A DNA stretch of 64,000 nt, from assembly GCF_003001935.1 (NCBI RefSeq), contig NZ_PVNG01000027.1, positions 124,001 to 188,000 on the forward strand, given 5' to 3'. Each line of letters starts with the position of its first letter. The stretch's first letter is position 1. Shown one piece after another: positions 34,469 to 42,233 of the stretch. Origin of the DNA: Nonomuraea fuscirosea (GTDB lineage: Bacteria > Actinomycetota > Actinomycetes > Streptosporangiales > Streptosporangiaceae). Below the pieces are notes generated by a model. It had not been told where the DNA came from. It searched no databases and saw only the letters and a list, made by a program, of their open reading frames with translations. A program made the position numbers and the translations under genes.

Positions 34469-35026
34469 TCACCGTGGGACGCGAATCCAACGGGGATCGT
34501 CGTACCGCTGCTCCACCCCATCCCCCGGCAGAAAATCGGGCGCCGTACACAACACGATCTCCCCCCGGACCTCCAGATACCGGATCAGCCCCGCCGCCAC
34601 GGACAGCACCGCCTCGACCCCGCCACTCCCCGGCGGCATCTGCCCTTCCAGCACCGCCACCACATCGGTGAGCCCGAACTCCTCAGGCAGCAACTCCGCC
34701 ACCTCCCGGATGAAGCCCTCGGTCACCCGCGCATGCACCATGACCGGGCCCTTCCCCGCCTCCGCTCCGGCCCCCGGCTCGGCCCGCCCCGACCCACCAC
34801 AACTCCCGCAACCACCCTTGTCGCGAGGATTGATGGAGATTTCCCCGGTGCCCAGACACATCACGCACCGCCCGTACTCACCGGCATGCCTGGCAGCGGC
34901 GTCCCGATCGGCCAGCGGCAGCCCGCAACTGCAGGAGAAGGAGTTGTAGGTCCCTTCGGCATAGTCGTGAAAGGCGATCTCGTCGGGTGCGTCAACCCAC
35001 CCGATGCTGATGACATGCTCGTCCAT
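34469..35026 (-). CDS. Cysteine-rich hypothetical protein with a DnaJ-like zinc motif
   Basis: 185 aa from MDEHVISIGWVDAPDEIAFH. The middle contains SCSCGLPLADRDAAARHAGE, CVMCLGTGEISINP and GGCGSCGGSG; the CxxCxGTG and CGSCGGSG halves resemble one zinc site of a DnaJ cysteine-rich domain. The C-terminal half (residues about 90-185) looks like an independent alpha/beta domain. No known family name. The start was placed after a 28-residue in-frame extension without a ribosome site. Confidence 0.6.
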   Translation of the reverse strand: MDEHVISIGWVDAPDEIAFHDYAEGTYNSFSCSCGLPLADRDAAARHAGEYGRCVMCLGTGEISINPRDKGGCGSCGGSGRAEPGAGAEAGKGPVMVHARVTEGFIREVAELLPEEFGLTDVVAVLEGQMPPGSGGVEAVLSVAAGLIRYLEVRGEIVLCTAPDFLPGDGVEQRYDDPRWIRVPR

Positions 35027-35160
35027 AAGGGGTGTCAGCGCTCTCGTTCCGGCGGTACGGATGCCACGAGGCACCCAAGATAGCCCGCCCCACCACGCCA
35101 GATCACCCATTCACCCAAACCCATCACCCTGAGTAAGCGCGTTAACCCGAGCCCCACCTC

Positions 35161-35357
35161 CAACTGCTCGGTCCTCCACATGGCGGCGCTCCGCGCCACG
35201 GGGCTCCGGGCTGCGCCTTGTGGGGGAGCCAAGCTCCCCCACACCCCCTAGCCGGGGGCCTCCCGGCCCCCGGACCCCCGGCCTGACCCCCGGACCCCCG
35301 GCCTGGCCCCCGGACCCCGGGCCTGGCCCCCGGACCCCCGGCCTGAGCCGTGGAACC
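35161..35357. repeat. Dispersed hairpin-rich repeat, copy A
   Basis: Matches copy B at 37761-37897. It contains a perfect hairpin GTGGGGGAGC-CAA-GCTCCCCCAC (35220-35242), a second hairpin CCGGGGGCC-TCCC-GGCCCCCGG (35252-35273), then four tandem 20-bp units (35271-35350) of the CGGACCCCCGGCCTGRCCCC type. It fills most of the 453-nt gap 35027-35479, where I see no gene. Confidence 0.85.
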
Positions 35358-35479
35358 GGCCCCACCACTAGATCACCCATGCATGCGAACCCATCGCCCT
35401 CAGTGAGCTCCCTAGACCCCTGACGTGTGTCTTTATCCTTGAGGGGAGCCCCGAGCAGATTCTGAAGACCGAGGAGATC

Positions 35480-36211
35480 ATGGCCCTGCGGTTCGAGCAT
35501 CGCGGCACCGAGATCGACGTGAGCATCGTCGACCGGGTGTGGCGCACCAGCAGCGGCGCCGATGACACGATGACATCCGCAGCGCGCACCTGCTCGCATC
35601 TGATCCTTTCGCGGACGCAGGGATGCCTGCTCGCCAGCCTGCGCGGGCCGGAGACCAAGGCGACCAGCGCACCGGTCCCGCCGTACACCGAGTTCCTCGG
35701 GATCCGATTCGCGCTCGGTACGGTTCTTCGGCCACATCCGGCAGCCTCGATCATCGACGGGTCCGTGCCGTTCCCAGTGACGGACTCGGGCAGAGTCGTC
35801 ATCGGCGGCGAGGACTGGGAGGCGCCGACGTACGAGAACGTCGAATGCTTCATCCGGCGACTGCTGGACGCGGGCCTGCTGGTGCGATTGCGCCTCGGGG
35901 ACGAGGAGGACGTCGCCGGGCATCCCGAGGCCGGCCCCACCCCGCGTACCCTCCAGCGTCGATACCGTGCGATCACCGGACTGTCGCAAACCGCCGTGAC
36001 GCAGATCGACCGCGCGAACGCCGCGGCCACGATGCTGCGCGACGGCCACGATTGGCGCGCTGTCGTCGAGGCGCTCGGGTACTTCGATCAGGCCCACCTC
36101 GCACATGCGCTACGTCGCTACGTAGGGCGCACCGCGCGCGAGCTGCGGGAGGGCGGCGACCATGCCGCGATGTCGTTCCTGTACAAGACTCACCCTGGGC
36201 CCGGGAGCTAG
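35480..36211 (+). CDS. AraC family transcriptional regulator
   Basis: 243 aa. The C-terminal HTH region reads PTPRTLQRRYRAITGLSQTA-VTQIDRANAAATMLRDGHDWRAVVEALGYFDQAHLAHALRRYVGRTARELRE, the two-helix-pair pattern of AraC proteins (residues about 150-225). The N-terminal domain is unclassified, rich in short strands. It precedes a RibD-C reductase-like gene by 60 nt on the same strand, a pairing seen often in actinobacteria, so it may control that gene. Confidence 0.85.
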   Translation: MALRFEHRGTEIDVSIVDRVWRTSSGADDTMTSAARTCSHLILSRTQGCLLASLRGPETKATSAPVPPYTEFLGIRFALGTVLRPHPAASIIDGSVPFPVTDSGRVVIGGEDWEAPTYENVECFIRRLLDAGLLVRLRLGDEEDVAGHPEAGPTPRTLQRRYRAITGLSQTAVTQIDRANAAATMLRDGHDWRAVVEALGYFDQAHLAHALRRYVGRTARELREGGDHAAMSFLYKTHPGPGS

Positions 36212-36271
36212 CGTCTGCCTGCCGGTCAGCCCTGGCCGGCTGTCCGCGACCCGAATCCCCGGGGGAGAATC

Positions 36272-36931
36272 GTGCTGCTCAGCGTCAACACCTTCATCAG
36301 TCTCGACGGCGTCATGCAAGGGCCCGGAGCCCCCGACGAGGACCGCTCCGACGGCTTCGACCGCGGCGGGTGGCTCGTTCCGCACGCCTCGGCGCACACA
36401 AACGACGTTGTCGAGAGCTGGTTTCGTGCGGCCGACGCCTTCCTCTTCGGCCGCACGAGCTTCGATCTGCTCGGTGGGTATTGGCCGAAGGTCACCGAAC
36501 CTGACGACCTGATCGCCACCAAGCTCAACACGCTGCCGAAGTATGTCGTCAGCTCGACGCTGTCCGACGAGGAAGCCGACTGGAGCCCGACGACTGTCCT
36601 GCGCGGTGAACTGGTCGACGAGATACGCCGCCTCAAGGAGCTTCCCGGTATGGAGCTCCAGGTTCACGGTAGCTGGAAGCTGGTGCAGACGCTGCATCAG
36701 GCAGGACTTGTCGACCTCTACCGGCTGCTCCAGTTCCCAGTCGTCGTCGGGGCGGGGAAGCGCCTGTTCCCGGACGGATCGACGCCCGCGACGTTCACGA
36801 CCGTGGACGAGAATGCGCGCGTGCTGCCCGGCGGCGTCGTCTCGCTGACCCTCAAGCCGGCGAGTCTCGGGGCGATCTCCGCGGGTGCGTACACCGTGGA
36901 CGAGGGGCGCTCGGCGACGGTCCTCGGCTGA
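36272..36931 (+). CDS. Dihydrofolate reductase-family protein (RibD C-terminal domain)
   Basis: 219 aa from GTG. LLSVNTFISLDGVMQGPGAP is the usual opening of small RibD-C/DHFR-fold reductases; FLFGRTSFDLLGGYWP, YVVSSTLSDEEADWSP, ELQVHGSWKLVQTLHQAGLV and FPVVVGAGKRLFPDG complete the fold. It should bind NADPH; the substrate is unknown and these proteins are rarely true folate reductases. A palindromic hairpin follows 51 nt after the stop. Confidence 0.88.
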   Translation: MLLSVNTFISLDGVMQGPGAPDEDRSDGFDRGGWLVPHASAHTNDVVESWFRAADAFLFGRTSFDLLGGYWPKVTEPDDLIATKLNTLPKYVVSSTLSDEEADWSPTTVLRGELVDEIRRLKELPGMELQVHGSWKLVQTLHQAGLVDLYRLLQFPVVVGAGKRLFPDGSTPATFTTVDENARVLPGGVVSLTLKPASLGAISAGAYTVDEGRSATVLG

Positions 36932-36981
36932 CACTGTGTCCGCCCGGCTTCGGGACGCTGATCGCCGGCCAGAGAGAAGGG

Positions 36982-37001
36982 GCCCCGCCGTACGGCGGGG
37001 C
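36982..37001. terminator. Bidirectional palindromic terminator
   Basis: GCCCCGCCGTACGGCGGGGC is a perfect 20-bp palindrome lying between convergent genes that end at 36931 and 37083. As RNA it folds the same from either strand. Confidence 0.75.
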
Positions 37002-37082
37002 TCCGGGTACATCAGATCAGGAAGAGCTGTCCGTATCCGGCGTCGGCGAGAGTTCTCTTCTGATCTCAACTCAGTACAGGCC

Positions 37083-37682
37083 CTAGATCTGCGGCTGCTC
37101 GTGGGGCCTGCCCTTCAGCTCATGGAACCCCGCAGTGCCCGCCACCAGCAGCGTCCCGTCCCACAGCCGGCCCGCCTGCTCACCGGTCGGGAGGCGCGAG
37201 ACGACCGGACCGAAGAACACCACCCGTTCGCCGCCGCCCCGGGTGACCGCCACGATCGGGGTGCCCACATGGTCGCCACCGATCAGGGCCATGCCCTCGG
37301 CGTGCGAGGCCCGCACGTCGCCGTCGTACGCGGTACTCATCCCCGCCTCGGCCAGCTCGACCGGCAGCCCGGCCGTGGCCAGCGCCGTCCGCAGGTCGCC
37401 GAGCCAGTCTCCGGTGCCGGTCGTCCACAGGGCGGTGTACAGCCGGCCGAGCGCTTCCTGGCCGTGCTCGCGCAGGGTGGCCGCGCAGACGCGTACGGGG
37501 ACCCAGAGATAGCCCTCCGGATCCCCTTCCGGATCGTCGTCGCGGCCTTCGTTGAGCACCGACAGGCTCATCAGATGCCAGCGCACCTCGACCGGCCGCA
37601 CCTCCCGCACCTGCAGCAACCAGCGCGAGGTCAGCCAGGTGTAGGGGCAGGAGGGATCGAACCAGAAGTCAGCGATGTCCAT
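37083..37682 (-). CDS. DsbA-family thioredoxin-fold protein (mycothiol-dependent nitroreductase Rv2466c-like)
   Basis: 199 aa from MDIADFWFDPSCPYTWLTSR (a GTG one codon earlier is possible). The DPSCPYTW segment aligns with the active site of Rv2466c-type proteins, where mycothiol is used; here the second position of CxxC is Thr, so only one active-site Cys remains. The helical insert (about 60-150) and the late cis-Pro loop GTPIVAV fit a DsbA fold. Likely an oxidoreductase or transferase acting by a monothiol route. Confidence 0.83.
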   Translation of the reverse strand: MDIADFWFDPSCPYTWLTSRWLLQVREVRPVEVRWHLMSLSVLNEGRDDDPEGDPEGYLWVPVRVCAATLREHGQEALGRLYTALWTTGTGDWLGDLRTALATAGLPVELAEAGMSTAYDGDVRASHAEGMALIGGDHVGTPIVAVTRGGGERVVFFGPVVSRLPTGEQAGRLWDGTLLVAGTAGFHELKGRPHEQPQI

Positions 37683-37760
37683 CACCTCAGCATGCCACCC
37701 CCGATCTTCCCCACCCCGGAACCAACGGCCACCGGACCTGGGCCCCGTCCCGCCTCAGCC

Positions 37761-37897
37761 CTAACTGCTTGGTCCTCCGCAGGGGGCGCTTCGCACCTGG
37801 GGGCTGCGGGCTGCGCTTGGTGGGGGAGCCGAGCTCCCCCACACCCCCTTGCCGGGGGCCTCCCGGCCCCCGGACCCCCGGCCTGGGCCATGGAACC
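37761..37897. repeat. Dispersed hairpin-rich repeat, copy B
   Basis: Same order as copy A: a TGGTCCTCC lead, a diverged stretch, hairpin GTGGGGGAGC-CGA-GCTCCCCCAC (37820-37842), the CCGGGGGCC/GGCCCCCGG hairpin, but one 20-bp unit rather than four, then TGGAACC. The rest of the 37683-38111 gap shows nothing I can name. Confidence 0.85.
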
Positions 37898-38111
37898 CCG
37901 GCTCTGCCCCTGGCCCCCTTCCGACCGCCAGACCTTCGATTTACCGGCTACTGGCGCGCGGCCCAGGCATTGAGCCATGGACCTGCGGTGTAGGCCCCGC
38001 ACGCGTCGTGGGCTAGGCCAGATCCCCACCCCTCGACCGCCGTACCTCAGACCTCGACCTACGACGGGCCGTCACCCCCTGAACCACAACCGGCGTCTCT
38101 ACCCTTGAGAG

Positions 38112-38855
38112 GTGCTGACAGCAGGCATCGACCTCGCCGCAGAACCGCCCCGCACAGCCGTGGCCTGGCTCACCTGGACAACCGGCCGCGCCCACCTCAC
38201 CCGCCTCGAACTCGGCGCAAAAGACGACCTACTCCTCGAAGCCATCACCACAGCTACCAAGACCGGCATCGACTGCCCCTTCGGCTGGCCGGTCAAGTTC
38301 ATTGACTTCATCACCGCCCACCGAACAGGCGCCGTCCCAGTGCCCCAGGGCGTGCCCGGCCTGGTGTGGCGCCACGACCTGACCCACCGCGTCACGGACC
38401 AGGCAGTGGAGGCCCGAACCGGCCGCCGCCCCCTGAGCGCCTCAGCCGACCGCATCGGCCACACCACGATGCGGTGCGCCGCCCTCCTCTCAACCCTCGC
38501 CGCCCAGGGCCACCCGGTGGACCGCCGCGGGACGGGCGCGGCCGTGGAGGTCTACCCGGCCGCCACCCTCAAACTCTGGAACCTCCCGCACAACCGCTAC
38601 AAACGCCCCACAGAACTGGGCCTGCTCGTAGACCGCCTCAAGGAAGCAGCCCCCTGGCTAGACCTGGCCGACCACGAGCCCCTCTGCCGCACCTCCGCCG
38701 ACGCCACCGACGCCGTCATCTGCGCCCTGGCCGCCCGCGCCGCCGCCCTCGGCCTCACAACCACCCCACCCCCGGAACACTCGCGAACCGCAGCCGCCGA
38801 AGGCTGGATCGCCCTCCCCACCACACCCCTGAGCGCCCTCATCCAGACCCCCTGA
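38112..38855 (+). CDS. DUF429 family protein (RNase H-like fold)
   Basis: 247 aa from GTG. LTAGIDLAAEPPRTAVAWLT gives the first strand with its Asp; GIDCPFGWPVKF the second; RRGTGAAVEVYPAATLKLWN and SADATDAVICALAARAAALG the acidic motifs usual for DUF429. The fold suggests a nuclease, but family activity is not established. Preceded by repeat copy B and followed by the broken DUF6461 gene, so it may belong to the accessory stretch. Confidence 0.82.
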   Translation: MLTAGIDLAAEPPRTAVAWLTWTTGRAHLTRLELGAKDDLLLEAITTATKTGIDCPFGWPVKFIDFITAHRTGAVPVPQGVPGLVWRHDLTHRVTDQAVEARTGRRPLSASADRIGHTTMRCAALLSTLAAQGHPVDRRGTGAAVEVYPAATLKLWNLPHNRYKRPTELGLLVDRLKEAAPWLDLADHEPLCRTSADATDAVICALAARAAALGLTTTPPPEHSRTAAAEGWIALPTTPLSALIQTP

Positions 38856-38896
38856 CCAGCGCCGTTTCTGTCAGGCCCACCTGCCACCATGCCGAA

Positions 38897-39474
38897 ATGA
38901 CACCAGACAACGACTACGAATCCCTCGCCGAAACAGGCGGCTGCATCACCTACGTCCGAGGCCTCACACCGGAGCAGGTGATCCTCGAACTCGGCGGCCG
39001 TCCTGAGGATTTCGCCTCGGCGTCGTTCCACGATCTGTATGACACCGTCCCCGGCTCGTCCGGAGCGAGCCTTGGCATCACATCCATCGGCAACTGGACG
39101 ATGATCGTCGAGATGCACACGGTGCTCGGCCTCACCAGCAGCGTCATCACCCGCTTATCCGCCGGCACCCGCCTCGTTTCCCACTACTGCCTCGACGTCA
39201 AGGCCCTCGACTACTTCTACTGGCTGGAGGACGGCGACCTCCGCTTCGCTTCATCGCCCAGGAGGGCTACATGCAGCCGGTCCCCGACGAACTCGTACCG
39301 ATGATGCGCGACCTCGACACCCGCTACCCCGACTCCGCCGACCCCCACGAAGGCCCGATGTTCCTCCTGGCCGAACACCTCACCGGCATCAAACTGACCC
39401 CGCACCTGCTGGAGCAGGCCACCTACCACTACGGCGTCGTCCCCGAGCCAGAGGGAGACCTCCTGGCTTGGTGA
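38897..39474 (+). pseudogene. DUF6461-like gene disrupted by a 5-bp tandem duplication
   Basis: The ATG at 38897 opens a frame encoding SLAETGGCITYVRGLTPEQV and so on to YFYWLEDGDLRF, then shifts. Downstream, the frame through 39271 continues naturally as FIAQEGYMQPVPDELVPMMR to EPEGDLLAW-stop at 39474. At the junction the bases CGCTT occur twice in a row (39242-39246, 39247-39251). Removing one copy restores a single 190-codon frame. Full-length relatives are DUF6461 proteins of unknown role, common in actinobacterial accessory regions. Could be a recent mutation, phase variation or an assembly error. Confidence 0.8.
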
Positions 39475-39575
39475 CCAGCACCCCGATGAGGGGGAATCTC
39501 ACAGTCCTGGCCGGCAGGACGACCCAAGCGACATAGGCGCGGCGGACGAACCAGTGGATCGCCCGCCGCGCCCTG

Positions 39576-39866
39576 TCACGCAGTCCTCCCGCTCAGAATC
39601 AGCTCGAAGATCCGCCTCGCGGCAGCGGTCGCCATCCAGGCGGTCTCGTGCACGGTCTTCGTCTCGCGATCCGTACGCCGGACGAAGCCCTGCCCACCGG
39701 CTGCACACAGCTCGTACACGGTCACCTGACAGCCGCAGGTGTGAGCGGAGACCCGGATGTGCGGCGCCCGCCGATGCGGCTCGTACCAGGCCACCAGGGC
39801 ATGGTCAGGTCGGGGCGGCTGAACATGCCATCCGTGATAGTCCGGGACCTCGTCGGAGGCGCTCAC
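39576..39866 (-). CDS. Small hypothetical protein
   Basis: 96 aa from GTG 39866, which overlaps the stop of the 60-aa gene upstream (GTGA). It contains RVSAHTCGCQVTVYELCAAG-GQGFVRRTDR with three Cys, and a helical end ETAWMATAAARRIFELILSG. Such protein pairs are common next to HTH genes in actinomycete accessory regions. No function assigned. Confidence 0.6.
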   Translation of the reverse strand: MSASDEVPDYHGWHVQPPRPDHALVAWYEPHRRAPHIRVSAHTCGCQVTVYELCAAGGQGFVRRTDRETKTVHETAWMATAAARRIFELILSGRTA

Positions 39867-40045
39867 CAGGTTCTCCCTTCGAAGATCTCGACGAGGTTCC
39901 TGAGCGCCAAGTCGACCCGCGCCACGATGAGCCCCCGCACGTGATCGCCTTCATCCGGCAGCCGATATCCGTGCCTCTCCAACACGGCCCGCACTTCCGC
40001 CACGAGCAGGGGCGTGAACCGAACTTCTGTGGTTGTGTTTCCCAT
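39863..40045 (-). CDS. Small hypothetical protein
   Basis: 60 aa from MGNTTTEVRFTPLLVAEVRA, then LERHGYRLPDEGDHVRGLIV and a helical end. An in-frame GTG five codons earlier is possible. Translationally coupled with the 96-aa gene. Divergent from the broken GntR gene, with about 150 nt between them that includes a perfect palindrome at 40191-40204. Confidence 0.6.
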   Translation of the reverse strand: MGNTTTEVRFTPLLVAEVRAVLERHGYRLPDEGDHVRGLIVARVDLALRNLVEIFEGRTW

Positions 40046-40190
40046 GGGTCGGACCTCCACGTCCGATCAAGGGCCCGTCTCGGCGCTTCCACCGCTGGGG
40101 CGGGCCTGTCTACTTCGATGAACACGTCCTTCGAACCAGCACGTACGTCCCGCATCCAACGTGCAGTCCTGGCAGAACGTCCTTACCGTG

Positions 40191-40204
40191 TTGTCACGTG
40201 ACAA
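40191..40204. promoter_or_regulatory. Perfect palindrome TTGTCACGTGACAA at the broken GntR gene
   Basis: A 14-bp perfect palindrome whose second half contains the GTG start (40198) of the frameshifted GntR gene. A GntR-type autoregulatory site would be expected here. Confidence 0.55.
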
Positions 40205-40451
40205 TTGATCAGCTCGACCCCACACCGATCTACGAGCAACTGGCGCAGATCATCAGGGGACGCATCAAGGCCGGTGACTTGGAAGAGCGCCGGCTGGTGC
40301 CCTCCGAGAGCTCGCTGCAACAGGAGCACGGCATCGCGCGCGGCTCCGTACGACGAACTAGGAAGTGCTGAGAGGGGAGGGCTGGGTGGCCACGATTCAG
40401 GGGCGTGGCACCTTCGTCGCGCCCAAGGACGCCTGGCCTGAGAATCGATGA
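40198..40451 (+). pseudogene. GntR-family regulator broken by a single-base frameshift
   Basis: From GTG 40198 the frame encodes TIDQLDPTPIYEQLAQIIRG-RIKAGDLEERRLVPSESSLQ and ARGSVRR, a GntR winged helix, then runs into TGA at 40369-40371. In another frame from 40362 the expected remainder follows: EVLRGEGWVATIQGRGTFVA-PKDAWPENR and TGA at 40449. The join requires one missing base near 40357-40361. Intact, it would be an 84-residue stand-alone GntR HTH like the gene at 41047. Confidence 0.82.
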
Positions 40452-40526
40452 CTCCGCTCGTCCGGACGCGGTCAGACCCAGGTGCAGGTGGCGATCCAGC
40501 CGCTCGTGGTGATGACATGAGCGCTG

Positions 40527-40781
40527 TCACGCACCAGCGCCACGAGGCTCCTCAGCTCGCAGATCGTTCCAGTGGTAGCCACATTTGGTAGGAGGAACGC
40601 CTTCAAAGGTGCGAAGGTAGTCGATCTCCAGATCGCACAACCGTTCCTCCTGAGATAGCGCGTGGTAAGCCGTGGCCCTGCTGATCGCGTCGGCCATATC
40701 GGAAGCCGCCAAAACCCATGTGTAGGGCGCCTCACCATCGAAACGCTCAGTACCGGCGACGGTCACGGTAAAGGTCTTCAC
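40527..40781 (-). CDS. Small hypothetical protein
   Basis: 84 aa from GTG 40781, fixed by a near-perfect AGGAGG ribosome site 3 nt upstream. It begins VKTFTVTVAGTERFDGEAPY-TWVLAASDMADAISRATAYH, reading like a small alpha/beta fold, and ends with KCGYHWNDLRAEEPRGAGA. It is divergent from the intact GntR gene at 41047 with 265 nt between. Unknown function. Confidence 0.65.
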   Translation of the reverse strand: MKTFTVTVAGTERFDGEAPYTWVLAASDMADAISRATAYHALSQEERLCDLEIDYLRTFEGVPPTKCGYHWNDLRAEEPRGAGA

Positions 40782-40981
40782 AGTCCTCCTCTCGCCTGCC
40801 TGGTGACGATCTTCGTCTCTCGATCTCAACGTTCCGAAGGCGGATGGTGCGTCTGCTCGCGTAGAGAGACCACACGGTGCCTGCAGACGAGCGACGAAGC
40901 GAGGGACGGGGTCGGGAGGCGCGAAGTCATCGCCGCGTGTTTGCTCCATGTCTGCAGGTTACGTCAACCTTCCCAGTCATG

Positions 40982-41034
40982 CCTAGGGGTCCCCCTAGGT
41001 ACCTCCGGGAAGGTAGAGGAACCTTTGGGTTCCT
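40982..41034. promoter_or_regulatory. Two inverted repeats upstream of the intact GntR gene
   Basis: CCTAGGGG-TC-CCCCTAGG (40982-40999) and AGGAACC-TTTG-GGTTCCT (41017-41034) are both perfect, with 8- and 7-bp arms. They lie 13-65 nt before the GntR ATG. They differ in sequence, so only one may be a GntR site. Confidence 0.55.
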
Positions 41035-41046
41035 ATCGTTACCTTT

Positions 41047-41298
41047 ATGGACTTCAAGCCCGACGAGCTTCGCTGGCAGGCGGTGGCGAATGAGATCAGG
41101 CGCAGGATCGCCGATGGGGTGTACCGGCCTGGCATGCCCGTTCCCGGCGAGCCACGACTGGCGGTTGAGTTGGGCGTGTCCAAGGGGACAGCCCGACGAG
41201 CGCTGAACGCCCTGCTCGCGGACGGCACTCTCTACTCGGTGCTAGGCAAAGGCACCTTCGTAAGCCGGCCTAGCGAAGTGGGGGATACAGAAAATTAA
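41047..41298 (+). CDS. Stand-alone GntR winged-helix regulator
   Basis: 83 aa: FKPDELRWQAVANEIRRRIA-DGVYRPGMPVPGEPRLAVELGV-SKGTARRALNALLADGTLYSVLGKGTFVSRP. It is a complete GntR HTH with no effector domain, a short type common in actinomycete accessory regions. Two inverted repeats precede it. A small conserved gene follows 77 nt later. Codon use is less GC-biased than in the surrounding chromosome. Confidence 0.85.
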   Translation: MDFKPDELRWQAVANEIRRRIADGVYRPGMPVPGEPRLAVELGVSKGTARRALNALLADGTLYSVLGKGTFVSRPSEVGDTEN

Positions 41299-41375
41299 CC
41301 GTATTCGCAGAGATGCGGAACCGCAGGCTAGCGCATGTCGTTCCTTCCTCTGCATGTACCCGCATAGGAGGTCGA

Positions 41376-41612
41376 ATGGCGCGCGTGACGGAGTTCTTCA
41401 AGACGCATCAGAGCGGCCGCCCGCATCCGACTGAGGTGGAATGCGGCTACCAGCTGATCGCCGGAGCAGATGGTAACTACTTGCAGCTGAGCACGTACGG
41501 CTCGGATGGTAGGCAGTCGGAGAAGAAGGTGAGCCAGACGCTTCAGCTGGATCGAGAGAGAGCGGCTCTGCTGCTCAACATCATCAAGGAGGCGTTCCCT
41601 GGCATCGATTAG
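41376..41612 (+). CDS. Small conserved hypothetical protein
   Basis: 78 aa from ATG 41376, chosen for the AGGAGG site 5 nt upstream. Sequence MARVTEFFKTHQSGRPHPTE, VECGYQLIAGADGNYLQLST, YGSDGRQSEKKVSQTLQLDR and LLLNIIKEAFPGID. I recognise this as a widespread actinobacterial family, sometimes labelled methionyl-tRNA formyltransferase in databases, which its size does not support. Function unknown. Confidence 0.7.
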   Translation: MARVTEFFKTHQSGRPHPTEVECGYQLIAGADGNYLQLSTYGSDGRQSEKKVSQTLQLDRERAALLLNIIKEAFPGID

Positions 41613-41748
41613 GTGGGTGGGAACGAGCGGGCGGCAGGCCGACGCTAGTTCCCTGGCGCCCTGTCGCTAGTTCTGCGGAAGGAACTCACGGCTGGCGATG
41701 GCGATCGCAACCCCTTGGCTCCTGATGTTGCCAGGGCAACGTAGTGAT

Positions 41749-41794
41749 GCGGAGCTTCGGGCCGCACAAACCGGAGATCGGCCCCAAGCTCCGC
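41749..41794 (+). terminator. Long hairpin downstream of the small conserved gene
   Basis: GCGGAGCTTCGGGCCG (41749-41764) pairs with 41779-41794, 15 of 16 bases, loop of 14 nt. It starts 136 nt past the stop at 41612. There is no T-run; a structured RNA role is also possible. Confidence 0.45.
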
Positions 41795-41831
41795 TATACG
41801 TTATCTCGCTGTTATCAAACAAGAGTCACGC

Positions 41832-41927
41832 CTAGTTGTCGCGCTTGCCGGGGTTAATCCGCTTCGCCGTCTTGGCGACTGCTGCAGGATAGTCATCTGG
41901 CGGTAGCAGATCGAGCCTCCTGCTCAT
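41832..41927 (-). CDS. Possible 31-aa peptide gene
   Basis: ATG 41927, preceded at a good distance by AAGGAC, encodes MSRRLDLLPPDDYPAAVAKT, then AKRINPGKRDN and TAG at 41832. It is basic at both ends with an acidic centre. I recognise no family and no leader-peptide motif. The ribosome site and sensible composition argue for it; its length argues against. Confidence 0.35.
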   Translation of the reverse strand: MSRRLDLLPPDDYPAAVAKTAKRINPGKRDN

Positions 41928-42233
41928 CGTCCTTATCTGCCCACCTCTCAGGGTTCCCGTTCAGGTGTGTCGCACGACGGCCCTTCTCTCAGGTACGTGT
42001 CTAGCCATACGCACCCGGCATGGAGACGGCAACTGAGGCTCACTTGGCGGTGACCTGGGAAGATATGTGTGGCTGGGTGTCCTTGCCGATCCTCTGGGGC
42101 GAATCTGCCGTATGTTCCGGTTGTGGCGTCGCGTGAGCAACGCTAGGGTACGAACCACTAGAGCCTGAAGGTGCCTCTGTGCGGGCGCAGGACAGGCTTC
42201 TGCCGGATGCCCCTCTTGAGTAGGTAATCAGAT

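Larger units (their letters stand above)
41613..42233. other. 621-nt lower-GC spacer with two hairpins and one possible small ORF
   Basis: No gene over 40 codons looks real here. A perfect hairpin GTTGCC-AG-GGCAAC lies at 41727-41740, and a larger one pairs 41749-41764 with 41779-41794 (15 of 16 bp) around a 14-nt loop. The larger one may end transcription from the 41376 gene. A possible 31-aa gene on the minus strand is listed separately. The remainder, 41930-42233, shows nothing identifiable. Confidence 0.6.

Noticed and set aside
35111..36106. A long minus-strand open frame over the AraC gene and repeat copy A
   Set aside because: It is antisense to a clear AraC protein and runs into simple GGCCCCCGG repeats; its sequence shows no fold or family.
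37083..37682. Loss of the second active-site Cys in the DsbA-like protein as a notable defect
   Set aside because: Several actinobacterial members of this family appear to have a single Cys, so it is probably a subgroup feature and not a mutation.
35161..37897. The two hairpin-rich repeats as ends of a transposon enclosing 35.4-37.7 kb
   Set aside because: They are in the same orientation, the genes between are unrelated housekeeping types, and no transposase is present.
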